Assembly (NCBI RefSeq): GCF_014174165.1
Contig: NZ_JABEQN010000003.1
Span: 1-64,000, forward strand
Reading direction: 5' to 3'
Origin: Gluconacetobacter dulcium
GTDB lineage: Bacteria; Pseudomonadota; Alphaproteobacteria; Acetobacterales; Acetobacteraceae
DNA: 64,000 nucleotides
Positions 21,060 to 30,765 of the stretch are shown here, in pieces; positions within the stretch are counted from its first letter, which is position 1, and every line of letters begins with the position of its first letter. Below the pieces are notes generated by a model. That model saw only the letters and a list, made by a program, of their open reading frames with translations. It had not been told where the DNA came from and did no database searches. The position numbers were made by a program, and so were the translations under genes.

Positions 21060-21557
21060 TCACGCATCGTCCAGCCGGCGGATCTCCTGCGCCGGGAGGG
21101 ATGCGATCGCCGCCCCGACACGATGCCCCGTGCGAGGATTGCGCCAGTCCGGCGCCACATCGCGCAGCGGGAGCAGGACGAAGGCCCGCTCCTCCGCCCT
21201 GGGATGCGGCAGGATGGGATCGGGCGCGTCACGCACGCAGGAGCCCATCGCCACGATATCGAGATCCAGCGGCCGCGCCGCGTTGGCGACCGTGCGCCGC
21301 CGGCCCGCCTCGGCCTCGATCGCCTGCAAGGCGGCCAGCAGCGCGGCGGGGTCGATCTCGCCCGCCACGCCCACCACGCCGTTGACGTAAGGCGGCTGGC
21401 CCGAGGGAGGAACCGGCGCGCTTTCGTACCACGCCGAGACCGCGACCACCCGCAGGCCGGGAATGGCGGCGATGCGCCCGACCGCCCAGCGACAGGTCTC
21501 GATCGGCGTGCTGCCCCCTTCACGCGGCAGGTTGGCCCCGATGGCGATCAGGATCAT
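21060..21557 (-). CDS. folK: 2-amino-4-hydroxy-6-hydroxymethyldihydropteridine pyrophosphokinase
   Basis: Folate-pathway kinase (HPPK), 165 residues: IAIGANLPREGG at the N-terminus, YVNGVVGV, and the signature RPLDLDIVAMG followed by LPHPRAEERAFVLLPL. ATG at 21557. Divergent from the NYN gene at 21783. Confidence 0.94.
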   Translation of the reverse strand: MILIAIGANLPREGGSTPIETCRWAVGRIAAIPGLRVVAVSAWYESAPVPPSGQPPYVNGVVGVAGEIDPAALLAALQAIEAEAGRRRTVANAARPLDLDIVAMGSCVRDAPDPILPHPRAEERAFVLLPLRDVAPDWRNPRTGHRVGAAIASLPAQEIRRLDDA

Positions 21558-21782
21558 GGTGACGGCCTGGTTGACGGGATGATCGAAATCTTCTGAAACA
21601 TGAAATATCCAATTGAAAATTTTATATTTTTTTACAAAAAAACGTCTTATATGGTCCGTTTCGACCGTATCAATTTGTCCGCGACGGCTCTAATCTGACG
21701 TTTGTTGAGCATATTCTTCAGGTTCAGCACTTCATCCGCACGACTTTTCAACCTCAGGTCATTTTACGAGGATTCATAACCC
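21558..21782. other. Divergent intergenic region folK / NYN gene
   Basis: 225 bases between two divergent starts. 21595-21660 is strikingly AT-rich (runs of T and A around 21620-21642) compared with the surrounding high-GC DNA, as expected for a promoter region. No clear -35/-10 pair with standard spacing was found. GAGG lies about 13 nt before the ATG at 21783. Confidence 0.4.
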
Positions 21783-22397
21783 ATGTTTTTTCAACCCGGC
21801 GAACGGACTTGTCTTTTCATCGACGGCTCAAATCTCTACTCGGCCTCGCGTCATCTGGGGTTCGATGTCGATTACCGCAATCTGCTGACATTCTTTCGCT
21901 CGAAATGCCATATCATCCGTGCCTATTACTATTCGGCGATCCTGGAAAGCGAGGAATATTCCCCGCTCAAACCGCTGACCGACTGGCTGGTCTATAACGG
22001 CTATTCGCTCGTTACCAAGACGGCCCGCGAGTTCGTCGACCAGAACGGGCGCCGGCGCGTGAAGGGCAGCATGGATATCGAACTGGCCGTCGACATGATG
22101 GAGATGGCCGCGAAGATGGACCATGCCATCCTGTTCAGCGGGGACGCCGATTTCCGCCGCCTTTTGGAAAGCGTGCAGCGCCAGGGCGTGCGGACCACGG
22201 TCATTTCGTCCGTGCGCACCTCGCCGCCGCTGATCGGCGACGACCTGCGGCGGCAGGCCGACCAGTTTGTCGATCTGGCCGATATCGCATCGCACTTCAC
22301 CCGGCGCCAGAGCGAGGCGCGGGTCGTGCGCCAGCAGCAGGCCCCGATCCGCCACCCCGCCGACCAGTTCAGCGAACTGGACGACGACGAAGACTGA
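21783..22397 (+). CDS. NYN-domain (LabA/DUF88-like) putative RNA-processing PIN-fold protein
   Basis: 204 residues. The N-terminal CLFIDGSNLYSASRHLG carries the first conserved Asp; KGSMDIELAVDMMEMA and ILFSGDADFRRLLE supply the other acidic residues of the NYN/PIN active site. This is the LabA/DUF88 pattern, and the family is inferred to be a metal-dependent ribonuclease. The acidic tail (FSELDDDED) is low complexity. It is monocistronic, convergent with mqo. No direct target can be inferred. Confidence 0.85.
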   Translation: MFFQPGERTCLFIDGSNLYSASRHLGFDVDYRNLLTFFRSKCHIIRAYYYSAILESEEYSPLKPLTDWLVYNGYSLVTKTAREFVDQNGRRRVKGSMDIELAVDMMEMAAKMDHAILFSGDADFRRLLESVQRQGVRTTVISSVRTSPPLIGDDLRRQADQFVDLADIASHFTRRQSEARVVRQQQAPIRHPADQFSELDDDED

Positions 22398-22408
22398 CTT
22401 GCGGCACC

Positions 22409-22439
22409 GCCGGGCGGGGCGCCATGCGCCCTGCCCGGC
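22409..22439. terminator. Strong hairpin between convergent NYN gene and mqo
   Basis: A 14-bp stem (22409-22422 with 22426-22439), one G-U pair, 3-nt loop CAT. It lies between two convergent stops and could end transcription from both sides. No T-run follows, so classical intrinsic termination is not assured. Confidence 0.5.
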
Positions 22440-22487
22440 CGAGACGCGCGGAGGACAGGCCGCCAGCGCGCGTTTGCGGTCAGACTC

Positions 22488-23984
22488 TCAGCTTTCGAGT
22501 TGCAGGCTGCGCGTCGTGCGCTCGTGCACCTGGGCGCAGAGTTCGGGCCGGTCGGCCAGCGGGGCGCCGTAGGACGGGATCATTTCCCGCAGCTTTGCCT
22601 CCCAGCGCGGCAGTTCGCTGGGGAAGCATTTGCTGATCACGGTCAGCATGATCGAAACGGCGGTCGAGGCCCCAGGCGACGCGCCGAGCAGGGCCGCGAC
22701 CGTGCCGTTGGCCCCGGTGACGACTTCGGTGCCGAATTGCAGCACGCCGCCCTTTTTGGCGTCCTTCTTGATGACCTGCACGCGCTGGCCGGCGGTGATC
22801 AGTTCCCAATCCTTCGCCTGGGCGTTCGGCACGAAATCGCGCAGGGCATTGAGCCGCGTCTCGTTGGATTGCAGCACCTGCTGCACCAGGTAGCGGGTGA
22901 GCGGCATGTTGTCGCGCGCCACCGCCAGCATGGCGCCGAGATTGTCCATGCGAATGGATTTCGGCAGGTCCCACAGCGAGCCCTGCTTGAGGAACTTGGT
23001 CGAGAAGCCGGCATAGGGGCCGAACAGCAGCCCCTCCTTGCCGTCGATCACGCGGGTGTCGAGATGCGGCACGGACATCGGCGGCGCGCCGACCGATGCC
23101 TTGCCGTAGACCTTGGCATGATGGCGGGAGACGATGTCCGGGTTGGTACAGCGCAGGAACTGGCCGCTGACCGGGAAGCCGCCGACGCCCTTCGATTCGG
23201 GGATGCCGGTCTTCTGCAACAGCGGCAGCGCGCCGCCGCCCGCGCCGATGAAGACGAAGCGCGCGCCGACCGACACGGTGGCGTTCGACGTGAGATCGCG
23301 CACCGCCAGCCGCCAGGAACCGGAGGCGTCCTGCTTCAGGTCCTCGACCTCATGCGACAGTTTGAGGTCGAAACCCGGCTGGCCGGAGAGGAAATTGACC
23401 AGCAGGTGCGTCAGCGCGCCGAAATTGACATCGGTGCCCGCCGCGATCCAGGTCGCGGCCAGCTTGGTGCCGGCGGTGCGGCCTTCCATCACCAGCGGCA
23501 TCCATTGCGCAAGCTGCGCCGGGTCGGTGGAGAAGCGCATGCCGCTGAACAGCGGATGATCCTTCAGGGCTTCGTACCGGCGGCGCAGATAGTCGCAGTT
23601 TTCGTCGCCCCAGACGAAGCTCATGTGCGGGATCGGATTGAGGAACGCGCGGGGCGAGGCGATGATGCCCGATTCGACCAGATAGGCCCAGAACTGCCGC
23701 GAAAGCTGGAATGCCTCGTTCACGCCGACCGCCTTGGAAATGTCGATCGTGCCGTCGGCGCGCGCGGGGGTGTAGTTGAGTTCGCACAGCGCGGAATGGC
23801 CCGTGCCGGCGTTGTTCCAGGCGTTGGAGCTTTCCTTCGCCACGTCGTCCAGCCGTCCGAACATCCCGATCGACCAGTCCGGCTGCAGGAGCTTGAGCAG
23901 CGCGCCGAGCGTCGCGCTCATGACCCCTCCGCCGATCAGGACGACATCATAGGCGGATTCGGTTCGGGTCGTATTCGAGGTCAT
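22488..23984 (-). CDS. mqo: Malate:quinone oxidoreductase
   Basis: FAD enzyme of the membrane face that oxidises malate to oxaloacetate with electrons to quinone. From ATG 23984 (CGGAG 7-9 nt upstream) it has 498 residues. FAD-binding DVVLIGGGVMSATLGALLK, then NAWNNAGTGHSALCELNYTP, FVFIGAGGGALPLLQKTGIPE and the C-terminal GASPGASTAVSIM match Mqo. The frame stays open upstream to 24401 without similarity. Acetic acid bacteria commonly rely on Mqo rather than NAD-malate dehydrogenase. Confidence 0.95.
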   Translation of the reverse strand: MTSNTTRTESAYDVVLIGGGVMSATLGALLKLLQPDWSIGMFGRLDDVAKESSNAWNNAGTGHSALCELNYTPARADGTIDISKAVGVNEAFQLSRQFWAYLVESGIIASPRAFLNPIPHMSFVWGDENCDYLRRRYEALKDHPLFSGMRFSTDPAQLAQWMPLVMEGRTAGTKLAATWIAAGTDVNFGALTHLLVNFLSGQPGFDLKLSHEVEDLKQDASGSWRLAVRDLTSNATVSVGARFVFIGAGGGALPLLQKTGIPESKGVGGFPVSGQFLRCTNPDIVSRHHAKVYGKASVGAPPMSVPHLDTRVIDGKEGLLFGPYAGFSTKFLKQGSLWDLPKSIRMDNLGAMLAVARDNMPLTRYLVQQVLQSNETRLNALRDFVPNAQAKDWELITAGQRVQVIKKDAKKGGVLQFGTEVVTGANGTVAALLGASPGASTAVSIMLTVISKCFPSELPRWEAKLREMIPSYGAPLADRPELCAQVHERTTRSLQLES

Positions 23985-24440
23985 GACATTCTCCGGAACG
24001 AGGCGCGCAGGCCGAAGCCTGTGAATACGGTCTGGGCCGCCGGTCCCATCGCGGCGGACCGAAGGCGGGAAAGAGTGGTCGTCCAAGGACCGGACGAACC
24101 TGAACCGGGTGGCATGCGGGCCGTATCGTCGCGGACAATCCGCCCATCGCACAAACGGGATCGCAGAGCCATAACCCGGTCCGGTCCTCCGGAACGCCCC
24201 AACCTCTTGCCATCTGAACCGGCATTCCGAGACATCATCTCTGCGCGAGCCCATCCTGACCCGCTCCATTGGGCGCGGCAAGCGGGGACAGAAGACCGAT
24301 CCGGCCTGTTCCTTCTTATTGCTTCCATTTTCTGGAATTCCCCGGCGGAATTGCCGGTCTTTCCATTCCGGCAGCGCATGACTGTCAGGCTTTTCCCGCA
24401 TCGTGGCAAGGGAACCATCACCGAAATCCGGATGGCCGGT
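23985..24440. other. Intergenic region between msrQ end and mqo start
   Basis: 456 bases with no gene I can support; open frames here are upstream extensions of mqo or opposite-strand shadows. It presumably contains the mqo promoter on the minus strand. The stretch around 24295-24345 is less GC-rich than the rest. No convincing terminator or operator was seen. Confidence 0.35.
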
Positions 24441-25052
24441 TCAGGCCGGCGGCGGCTTTGCGCGCCGGGGCATGGCCCGCCAGACCCGGTAGGCCAGCAG
24501 GCCGGACACGACCCCGCCATAGAGCAGCGTTTCCGCCCGGATCACCTTGAAAGACAGGATGAAATGGATGGCGGCGCAAATCGCGGCCGCGTAGGCTAGG
24601 CGATGCAGCACCTTCCAGCGCCTGCCCAGCCGGCGGATCGACCAGCCGTTCGATGTCGCGGCCAGCGCGGCCAGGATGGTGAAGGCGACCATGCCGAGGA
24701 TGATGAAGGGCCGTTTCGTCACGTCGGCCAGCAGGGTGAGCAGGTCGAACCCCTGGTCCAGCGCCACATAGGCCGACAGGTGGAACAGCGCGTACCAGAA
24801 GGCCAGTAGCCCCAGCGCCCGCCGGTAGCGGAGAAGGTTTATCCCGGTCAGGTCCCGCAGCGGCGTGACGCACAGCGACAGGATCAGGAAGCGCAAGGCC
24901 CACAGGCCCAGCGTGCGCTCGAATGTATTGACCGGATCGGCGCCCAGCCGGTCGGTCGCGCCCAGCACGAACGACACCGCCGCCGGAAGCAGCCCGAAAC
25001 CGTAGAGGGCCAGCCGGATCGGGCCGGCGGACCTTGCGTGCCATGGCGCCAT
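24441..25052 (-). CDS. msrQ: Heme-binding membrane subunit MsrQ (YedZ)
   Basis: Six-helix cytochrome-b-like protein that passes electrons from the respiratory chain or flavin reductase to MsrP for repair of periplasmic methionine sulfoxide. 203 residues from ATG 25052, which shares one base with the msrP stop (TGATG). Conserved: GLWALRFLILSLCVTPLR, YRRALGLLAFWYALFHLSAY (heme His) and WKVLHRLAYAAAICAAIHF (heme His residues). Confidence 0.94.
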   Translation of the reverse strand: MAPWHARSAGPIRLALYGFGLLPAAVSFVLGATDRLGADPVNTFERTLGLWALRFLILSLCVTPLRDLTGINLLRYRRALGLLAFWYALFHLSAYVALDQGFDLLTLLADVTKRPFIILGMVAFTILAALAATSNGWSIRRLGRRWKVLHRLAYAAAICAAIHFILSFKVIRAETLLYGGVVSGLLAYRVWRAMPRRAKPPPA

Positions 25053-26008
25053 CAGAAATCGCGCCGCAGGTCCATGCCGGCATAGAGGCCGGCCACCTGT
25101 TCGCCATAGCCGTTGAACGGCAGGGTGGGCTGACGGGCGGCGCCGAAGAAGCCGCCGCCGGCACCGATCGGCCGCTCGCTGGCCTGGCTCCAGCGCGGAT
25201 GGTCCACGGCCGGATTGACGTTGGCGTAGAAGCCGTATTCGTCGGGAGCGCGGAGGTTCCACGATGTGCGGGGCTGCCGGTCGGTCAGGCGGATGCGCAC
25301 GATCGATTTGATGCCCTTGAACCCGTATTTCCACGGCACGACCAGCCGGATCGGCGCGCCGTTCTGGTTGGGCAGGGTCTGGCCGTACAGCCCGACCGCC
25401 AGGATCGTGAGCGGGTGCATGGCCTCGTCCAGACGCAGCCCCTCGACATAGGGCCAGTCGAGCACCGGCAGCACGCCGCCCTGCTCCGGCATTTCCGACG
25501 GGCGCACCACCGATTCGAAGGCGACATATTTCGCGCTGCCCAGCGGCTCGACCTCGGCCAGCAGGTCGCGCAGCGCGAAGCCGATCCAGGGGATGACCAT
25601 CGACCACGCCTCGACGCAGCGCATGCGGTAGGTCCGCTCTTCCAGGGGGCGGGTCAGCAGCGCGTCGATGTCGTAGGTGCGGGGTTTGGCCACCATGCCG
25701 TCGACCCGCACGGTCCAGGGACGGGGGTGGAACGCGCCGGACCGTTCGGCCGGGTCGGTCTTCTCCAGTCCGAATTCGTAGAAATTATTGTAGTGCGTCA
25801 CGTCGCGCAGGGGCGTGGGCTTGAGCCCCGTGCCCGACAGGGCGCCCGGACGGGCCGCCAGCTCCGCCGCCCCGGCCGGGCGTGGCGGCAGGATCGAACC
25901 CGTGAGGCCGGCGCCGGCGGCGGCGGCCAGCATGGCGCGCCGCGACAGCCACAGCGCGGGTGGCGTGATGGCTGAGGATGGCGGTGCGGGGTAGCGAAAG
26001 ACGCGCAT
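25052..26008 (-). CDS. msrP: Periplasmic methionine sulfoxide reductase, catalytic subunit MsrP (YedY)
   Basis: Molybdopterin enzyme of the sulfite-oxidase fold, 318 residues from ATG 26008. A twin-arginine signal is visible ([16 protein letters not shown]). The molybdenum-ligand Cys is in [17 protein letters not shown], and later [13 protein letters not shown] and [11 protein letters not shown] match the family. Coupled to msrQ. Confidence 0.95.
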   Translation of the reverse strand: MRVFRYPAPPSSAITPPALWLSRRAMLAAAAGAGLTGSILPPRPAGAAELAARPGALSGTGLKPTPLRDVTHYNNFYEFGLEKTDPAERSGAFHPRPWTVRVDGMVAKPRTYDIDALLTRPLEERTYRMRCVEAWSMVIPWIGFALRDLLAEVEPLGSAKYVAFESVVRPSEMPEQGGVLPVLDWPYVEGLRLDEAMHPLTILAVGLYGQTLPNQNGAPIRLVVPWKYGFKGIKSIVRIRLTDRQPRTSWNLRAPDEYGFYANVNPAVDHPRWSQASERPIGAGGGFFGAARQPTLPFNGYGEQVAGLYAGMDLRRDF

Positions 26009-26129
26009 GAGGGGCCTTCTTTCCTGGGGCCTCCTGGGGTCCCGGCACGCGCCGGGCGGAGGGCGTGACACCGCTGGGATCGTCCGGCACCTTGCCGGAA
26101 ACGGGACGGTATTGAAAAGGAGCATGACC

Positions 26130-27026
26130 ATGACCGATTCCTCTGATCACGGCACGGCAGGGACTGTCGGCTTTGTCGGCTTTGGCGCCATGGCCAGCCG
26201 CATGGGCCGGAATCTCGAAGCCTCCGGCTATCAGATCGTAGCCTATACCCCATCGGGCAAGGGTGGCGACGGCACGACCCGCTTTCTGCCCTCGCCCCGC
26301 CAGTTGGCCGAAGCCTCGGGCGGGACCGTCATTCTCTGCGTGCCCGATGACGAGGCGCTGGAAAGTGCCGCCTATGGCCCCGACGGCGTGCTGGCGGGCA
26401 TGGCGGCCGGGACGCTGCTGATCAATACCAGTTCGGTGTCGCCGGAAGCCTCGCTGGCGCTGGCGGAGGCGGCCGGCGAACGGGGGATCGCCGCCCTCGA
26501 TGCCCCGGTGTCGGGCAGCACACCGGAGGCCGATGCCGGCACGCTGGTGGTGCTGGTCGGCGGAGAGGCGGAGGTTGTGGCGCGCGCCCAGCCGATCTTC
26601 GACATTATCGGCCAGACGACGATCCATGCCGGGCCGGCCGGCTGTGGCTCGAAGCTGAAGCTGGTGATCAACGGCATCATGGGTGTGGGGCTGGCGGCGG
26701 TTGCCGAAGGCTTCAGCTACGGCGTGGCCGCCGGGCTGGACCGGGACATGCTGTTCGAGGCGCTCGATTCGGTCGCGGTGATCTCGCCCCATCACAAGCG
26801 CAAGCTCAAGGCGGCCAGGGCGGGCGATTTCCGGCCGCAATTCCCGACCCGGCTGATGCAGAAAGACATGCGGCTGCTGCTGGACGCCGCCGCCCGTGTC
26901 GCCGCCCCGGTGCCGACCATGGCGACCACCACCCAGCTTCTGTCGCTGACGCGGCGGGGGCATGCGAACGACGATTATTCCGCGTTGTTCGCCGTGCTGG
27001 AAAGCATGGTGGCCAATACGCCGTAG
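26130..27026 (+). CDS. NAD(P)-dependent beta-hydroxyacid dehydrogenase (HIBADH family)
   Basis: 298 residues; Rossmann motif [21 protein letters not shown], substrate-binding [16 protein letters not shown], and catalytic-lysine motif [15 protein letters not shown]. The family reduces short beta-hydroxy acids or semialdehydes (tartronate semialdehyde, succinic semialdehyde, hydroxyisobutyrate); the exact substrate cannot be read. ATG 26130 is chosen because AAGGAG lies 7 nt upstream; ATG 26124 is too close to it. Confidence 0.88.
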   Translation: MTDSSDHGTAGTVGFVGFGAMASRMGRNLEASGYQIVAYTPSGKGGDGTTRFLPSPRQLAEASGGTVILCVPDDEALESAAYGPDGVLAGMAAGTLLINTSSVSPEASLALAEAAGERGIAALDAPVSGSTPEADAGTLVVLVGGEAEVVARAQPIFDIIGQTTIHAGPAGCGSKLKLVINGIMGVGLAAVAEGFSYGVAAGLDRDMLFEALDSVAVISPHHKRKLKAARAGDFRPQFPTRLMQKDMRLLLDAAARVAAPVPTMATTTQLLSLTRRGHANDDYSALFAVLESMVANTP

Positions 27027-27039
27027 GGCGCGCCGGCCC

Positions 27040-27888
27040 TCAGCCGAATGCCATTGCCGCCATGACGGCCAGCCGGTCGCCGAGGCCGCGTGGCGCCGGG
27101 TCGGCCCCACGGGCGAAGTCGCGCCGGGCCAGCACGCCCGGCAGCGCCGCCGCCCTGGCCTGGCGCGGCAGGCGCCGGCGGCCGGCCTCGGCCAGGAATG
27201 CCTGCCCTTCGCGGCGCAGGTCCGCGCGCAGCGCCCGCGCGATGTCCGGCGGCAGGGGGGCGCCGTCGCGAATCGTGTCGCCCGACAGGCCGGATTCGGC
27301 CAGCGCGGAATCGGGCACCGGGCAGCGGCCGCTGGCCAGCACCAGTTCCAGATGCCGCACCAGGCCGCCCGCGCCGTAGGCGGCGCCGTGCGATTCGACC
27401 GCTTTCAGCAGGTCCGGGTCCGTCACGCCGGCCGCCTGGGCGATGGCGACCTGTATGCCGCCGGCGCCGCCGCGCATTGCCGTGCGCCAGGCGGGCCAGT
27501 CCGCCAGCCCGTCCAGTTCGGCCTCGCGGGCGTCGAGGATGCCCAGCAGGGTTTCGGGCTTCACGCGGCCCTGCGCGATCAGCGCGCGGATGGGGTCGGC
27601 AATTTCGTGCGGGTGGGGGGCGCCTTCGATGATTTCGCGCCACCATTGCAGGCGGATCAGCCCCGCCATCGACCCCGCGACGGCGCGGGATTGCATGCCG
27701 CCGAGGGCACGAACGGTTTCGTGATTGAAGGCGAGCAGGGTGAAGGCGGCTTCGCGCGCCGCCGCCGGCAGGAACAGCGCGCACAGGAAGCGGTCGGGGT
27801 CGGCGCGCCGGGCAATGGGGGCGTCGGGGGAAACTCCGGCGGCGGCGGCGCGTCTTTCCGGGGGGGCCGTCATGGCAGTGCGTGTCAT
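27040..27888 (-). CDS. Squalene/phytoene-synthase-fold protein lacking aspartate-rich motifs (NDUFAF6-like)
   Basis: About 282 residues from ATG 27888 (ATG 27873 also possible). Fold landmarks: DRFLCALFLPAAAREAAFTL, LQWWREIIEGAPHPHEIADP, and GAAYGAGGLVRHLELVLASG, which aligns to the second substrate-binding helix. True synthases have DxxxD in the first helix and DxxED in the second; here FNHETVRALGG and VRHLELVLASG replace them, so prenyl-transfer activity is unlikely. Mitochondrial complex I assembly factor NDUFAF6 and its alphaproteobacterial relatives have the same loss. A role in respiratory-complex assembly is inference. Confidence 0.72.
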   Translation of the reverse strand: MTRTAMTAPPERRAAAAGVSPDAPIARRADPDRFLCALFLPAAAREAAFTLLAFNHETVRALGGMQSRAVAGSMAGLIRLQWWREIIEGAPHPHEIADPIRALIAQGRVKPETLLGILDAREAELDGLADWPAWRTAMRGGAGGIQVAIAQAAGVTDPDLLKAVESHGAAYGAGGLVRHLELVLASGRCPVPDSALAESGLSGDTIRDGAPLPPDIARALRADLRREGQAFLAEAGRRRLPRQARAAALPGVLARRDFARGADPAPRGLGDRLAVMAAMAFG

Positions 27889-28035
27889 GACAATGGCTTG
27901 CCGCGCGCGACGGCGTGGCGCAAGAGTTTCGGCCGGCGGGTCGGCCGTCCCTGTTCCGTCACTTGACGCCCCTTCCCCGCCCCCATAGCTCTGACGGGCG
28001 GCGTTTTCGCCGCTGCAATTCCAAGGAGAACGTCC

Positions 28036-28644
28036 ATGGCTTTCGAATTGCCCACTCTTCCGTTCCAGACCAACGCGCTGGCGGCGCGCGGCATGTGCCA
28101 GGAAACGCTGGAGCTGCATCACGGCAAGCACCACCAGGCCTATGTCACCGCGCTGAACGGCTTCGTCGAAGCCAAGCCCGAACTTCAGGGCAAGTCGCTC
28201 GATGAAATCATCCTGGCGGTCAAGGGGGATGCGGCCCTGGCGCCGGTGTTCAACAATGCCGGCCAGCATTGGAACCATATCCTGTTCTGGCAGAACCTGT
28301 CGCCGACCGGCGGCACGATCCCCGACGCGCTGGCCGCCAAGATTGCCGAGGATTTCGGCAGTGTCGATACGTTCAAGACCGACTTCAAGGCGGCTGCGAC
28401 CTCGCAGTTCGGCTCGGGCTGGGCGTGGCTGGTGCTGGGTTCGGACGGCAAGCTGAAGGTGACCAAGAGCGCCAACGGCTCCAACCCGCTGGCCGAAGGC
28501 CAGGGCAAGGTGCTGCTGGGCCTCGATGTGTGGGAGCATTCCTACTATCTCGACTTCCGCAACCGTCGCCCCGACTACGTGACCAACTATCTGGACAAGC
28601 TGGCGAACTACGAGTTCGCCGAGGCGCAGCTCAAGGCCGCCTGA
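28036..28644 (+). CDS. sodB: Superoxide dismutase [Fe]
   Basis: 202 residues. Metal ligands: His in LELHHGKHHQAY, His in AGQHWNHILFW, and Asp/His in LDVWEHSYYLDF. The GSGWAWLVLGSDGKL and HHxxY patterns and the length fit Fe/Mn SOD; Fe preference is by overall similarity. AAGGAG lies 8 nt before the ATG. An intrinsic terminator follows. Confidence 0.95.
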   Translation: MAFELPTLPFQTNALAARGMCQETLELHHGKHHQAYVTALNGFVEAKPELQGKSLDEIILAVKGDAALAPVFNNAGQHWNHILFWQNLSPTGGTIPDALAAKIAEDFGSVDTFKTDFKAAATSQFGSGWAWLVLGSDGKLKVTKSANGSNPLAEGQGKVLLGLDVWEHSYYLDFRNRRPDYVTNYLDKLANYEFAEAQLKAA

Positions 28645-28674
28645 ACGGCCGACGGTACCGCGTGACCTGGAATG

Positions 28675-28700
28675 CCCGGCCCCCTTGGGGCCGGGTTTTT
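28675..28700 (+). terminator. Intrinsic terminator after sodB
   Basis: Perfect 9-bp GC stem (28675-28683 with 28687-28695), loop CTT, followed by TTTTT at 28696-28700. It lies about 30 nt after the sodB stop and at the convergent junction with the sugar porter gene. Confidence 0.85.
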
Positions 28701-30175
28701 CATGTACGGCCGCCGGAGAGCGGCCCGGCGTGCCCGATATCGCGCAGCCTGACGCCGGACGCGAGGTCCCGCTCGATCCGCTCCAGCGTCAGGCCCTTGG
28801 TCTCGGGCACGAACAGGGCGACCAGCAGCACGAACAGCGCGTTCAGCCCCGCATAGAGCCAGAAGGTCGCGGACAGGCCCAGGCGGTCCATCAGCGACAG
28901 GAACGACACGCCCACGATCATGTTGGCGACCCAGTTGGCGGCGGTGGAGCAGCCCACGCCGAACTCCCGGCCTTGCAGCGGCTGGATTTCCGCGCACAGC
29001 ACCCATGTCACCGGCCCGGCCGAAAAGGCGAATCCGGACACGAAACAGATCATGCCGCCGATGGCGAGCGCCTGGGCCGTCGTCTCGCGCACTTCGGCGG
29101 AGGGGGAGATGCCCAGCAGCGCCATGCCGATGGCCATCACGACCAGGCCGCAGACCAGCAGCGGGCGGCGGCCCCAGCGATCGACCAGCCCGATCGCCAC
29201 GAAGGTGGCGGCCACGTTCACCGCGCCCACGATGACGGTGCCCCACAGGCGCCCATGGTCGATGAAGCCGGCGAGGCCCAGGATGCGCGGGGCGTAATAC
29301 ATGACCACGTTCATGCCGGTGAATTGCTGGACGAGCTGCAACGTCACCCCCAGCGCCACCGAGCGGCGGAAATTCCGGTCCTTGCGCAGGAGCGCCCAGC
29401 CCGAGGTGCGGACGTGCAGGCGGGCGTCGATCTCGCGCAGTTCGCGGGCGACACTCTGGCCCTGGCCGCGCAGGTCCTGCAACGCGCGCCGCGCGGCCTC
29501 GCGCTTGCCGCGCATCATCAGCCAGCGCGGGCTGGCGGGCAGGAAGGCGACGCCGATCATGAAGACGATGCCGGGAAAGGCCACGATGCCCAGCATCCAG
29601 CGCCATGTCTCGAAATAGGAAAACAGCGCGTTGGAGACGAACGCCGCCATGATGCCGATGGTGATCATGAGCTGGTAGATCGCGACCATGGCGCCCCGGT
29701 GCCGGGGATCGGCGATCTCGGCGATATAGAGCGGCGCGGTGAAGGTGGAGATGCCGACCGCGAGGCCCATCGTCACCCGCCCGGCGATCAGCGTGCCGAC
29801 CGACCCGGCCATGGCGCAGAACAGCGACCCCGCCACGAACAGGGCCGCGCCGATCAGCAGCGTGTGCTTGCGCCCCCAGCCGAAGGAGAGCCGCGCCGCG
29901 ATGGGCACGCCCAAGGCCGCGCCCACCATCATGGCCGCGACGATCCATTCCTGCACGAGCCGGGTGGCGTGAAATTCGCGCGCGACGGGGCCGAGCGCGC
30001 CGGAGATGACGCCGATATCGAGACCGAACATGAGCCCGGCCACCGACGCCAGGCCCGAGGCCACGCCGGCCTGGCCGCGCATGCAGGCGGGCTGGCAGAC
30101 GGGCTGGAAGCGTTCGGCGCCCCGCCCGGCCCCGCGCTCGGCTCTGACTGCCTCGATCTCTCCGTACAGCGTCAT
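28700..30175 (-). CDS. MFS sugar porter (XylE/GalP-like)
   Basis: 491 residues, 12 hydrophobic segments. Sugar-porter signatures: GLMFGLDIGVISGALG in TM1, GWGRKH loop, FLPASPRWLMMRGK after TM6, DRWGRRPLL, and VPETKGLTLERIE at the C-terminus. Such proteins are proton-sugar symporters; the substrate (hexose or pentose) cannot be assigned. The N-terminal 30 residues are hydrophilic and unusual. Monocistronic on the minus strand. Confidence 0.9.
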   Translation of the reverse strand: MTLYGEIEAVRAERGAGRGAERFQPVCQPACMRGQAGVASGLASVAGLMFGLDIGVISGALGPVAREFHATRLVQEWIVAAMMVGAALGVPIAARLSFGWGRKHTLLIGAALFVAGSLFCAMAGSVGTLIAGRVTMGLAVGISTFTAPLYIAEIADPRHRGAMVAIYQLMITIGIMAAFVSNALFSYFETWRWMLGIVAFPGIVFMIGVAFLPASPRWLMMRGKREAARRALQDLRGQGQSVARELREIDARLHVRTSGWALLRKDRNFRRSVALGVTLQLVQQFTGMNVVMYYAPRILGLAGFIDHGRLWGTVIVGAVNVAATFVAIGLVDRWGRRPLLVCGLVVMAIGMALLGISPSAEVRETTAQALAIGGMICFVSGFAFSAGPVTWVLCAEIQPLQGREFGVGCSTAANWVANMIVGVSFLSLMDRLGLSATFWLYAGLNALFVLLVALFVPETKGLTLERIERDLASGVRLRDIGHAGPLSGGRT

Positions 30176-30245
30176 GCCCCTTTCCCCCCGGAGAGGGCTA
30201 ACGGCCGGCGAAGCGGCCGGTTCGCCGGCCGCCGCCGGGCGCGGT

Positions 30246-30626
30246 TCAGCCGGCCTTGGGGGCGGCGTCGTTGGCGGGCTTGGCGGTGCTGGTGACGACC
30301 GAGGTCAGGGTCTCGCGCACCACCGTCACGCGGACGTTGGGGGCGATTTCGATCTCGATTTCGTTCGAATCGTCGCGGATCTTCTGCACCACGCCGATGA
30401 TGCCGCCGGCCGTCAGCACCCGGTCGCCGCGACGGATCGCCGCGAGCTGGGCGCGCAACTGCTTCTGCTTCTGCTGCTGCGGGCGGATCAGGAGGAAATA
30501 GAAGATCGCGAACATCGCGACGTAAGGGAGGATCGACATCAGCCCGCCGGCGCTCAGGAGCCCCCCCTCGCCTCCGGCGCTCTGGGCATATGCCGGGGTC
30601 ACAAGGAAATCTGAAAGTGCGGTCAT
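30246..30626 (-). CDS. yajC: Sec translocase accessory subunit YajC
   Basis: 126 residues from ATG 30626. One transmembrane helix (LPYVAMFAIFYFLLI) followed directly by RPQQQKQKQLRAQLAAIRRG and DRVLTAGGIIGVV, the YajC hallmark. Part of the SecDF-YajC complex, but secD/secF are not adjacent; the gene stands alone, divergent from a DUF815 ATPase, an arrangement seen in other alphaproteobacteria. Confidence 0.95.
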   Translation of the reverse strand: MTALSDFLVTPAYAQSAGGEGGLLSAGGLMSILPYVAMFAIFYFLLIRPQQQKQKQLRAQLAAIRRGDRVLTAGGIIGVVQKIRDDSNEIEIEIAPNVRVTVVRETLTSVVTSTAKPANDAAPKAG

Positions 30627-30765
30627 GTCGTGCTTTCGGCGCTCATTTAATGGGTTGCGGGCTGAGGCAGTGGACCATAGTTTTCGTCCGTTTCCCGTCA
30701 AGGCGTCGGTTTGCTTTCCGCCGCGCTCCGGGTCCGATCGCGCCTTTCCAGCCACAGGACCGACG

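Noticed and set aside
21613-21640. Promoter at TTGAAA upstream of the NYN gene
   Set aside because: No -10-like hexamer at 16-18 nt spacing; only the AT-rich character is supported.
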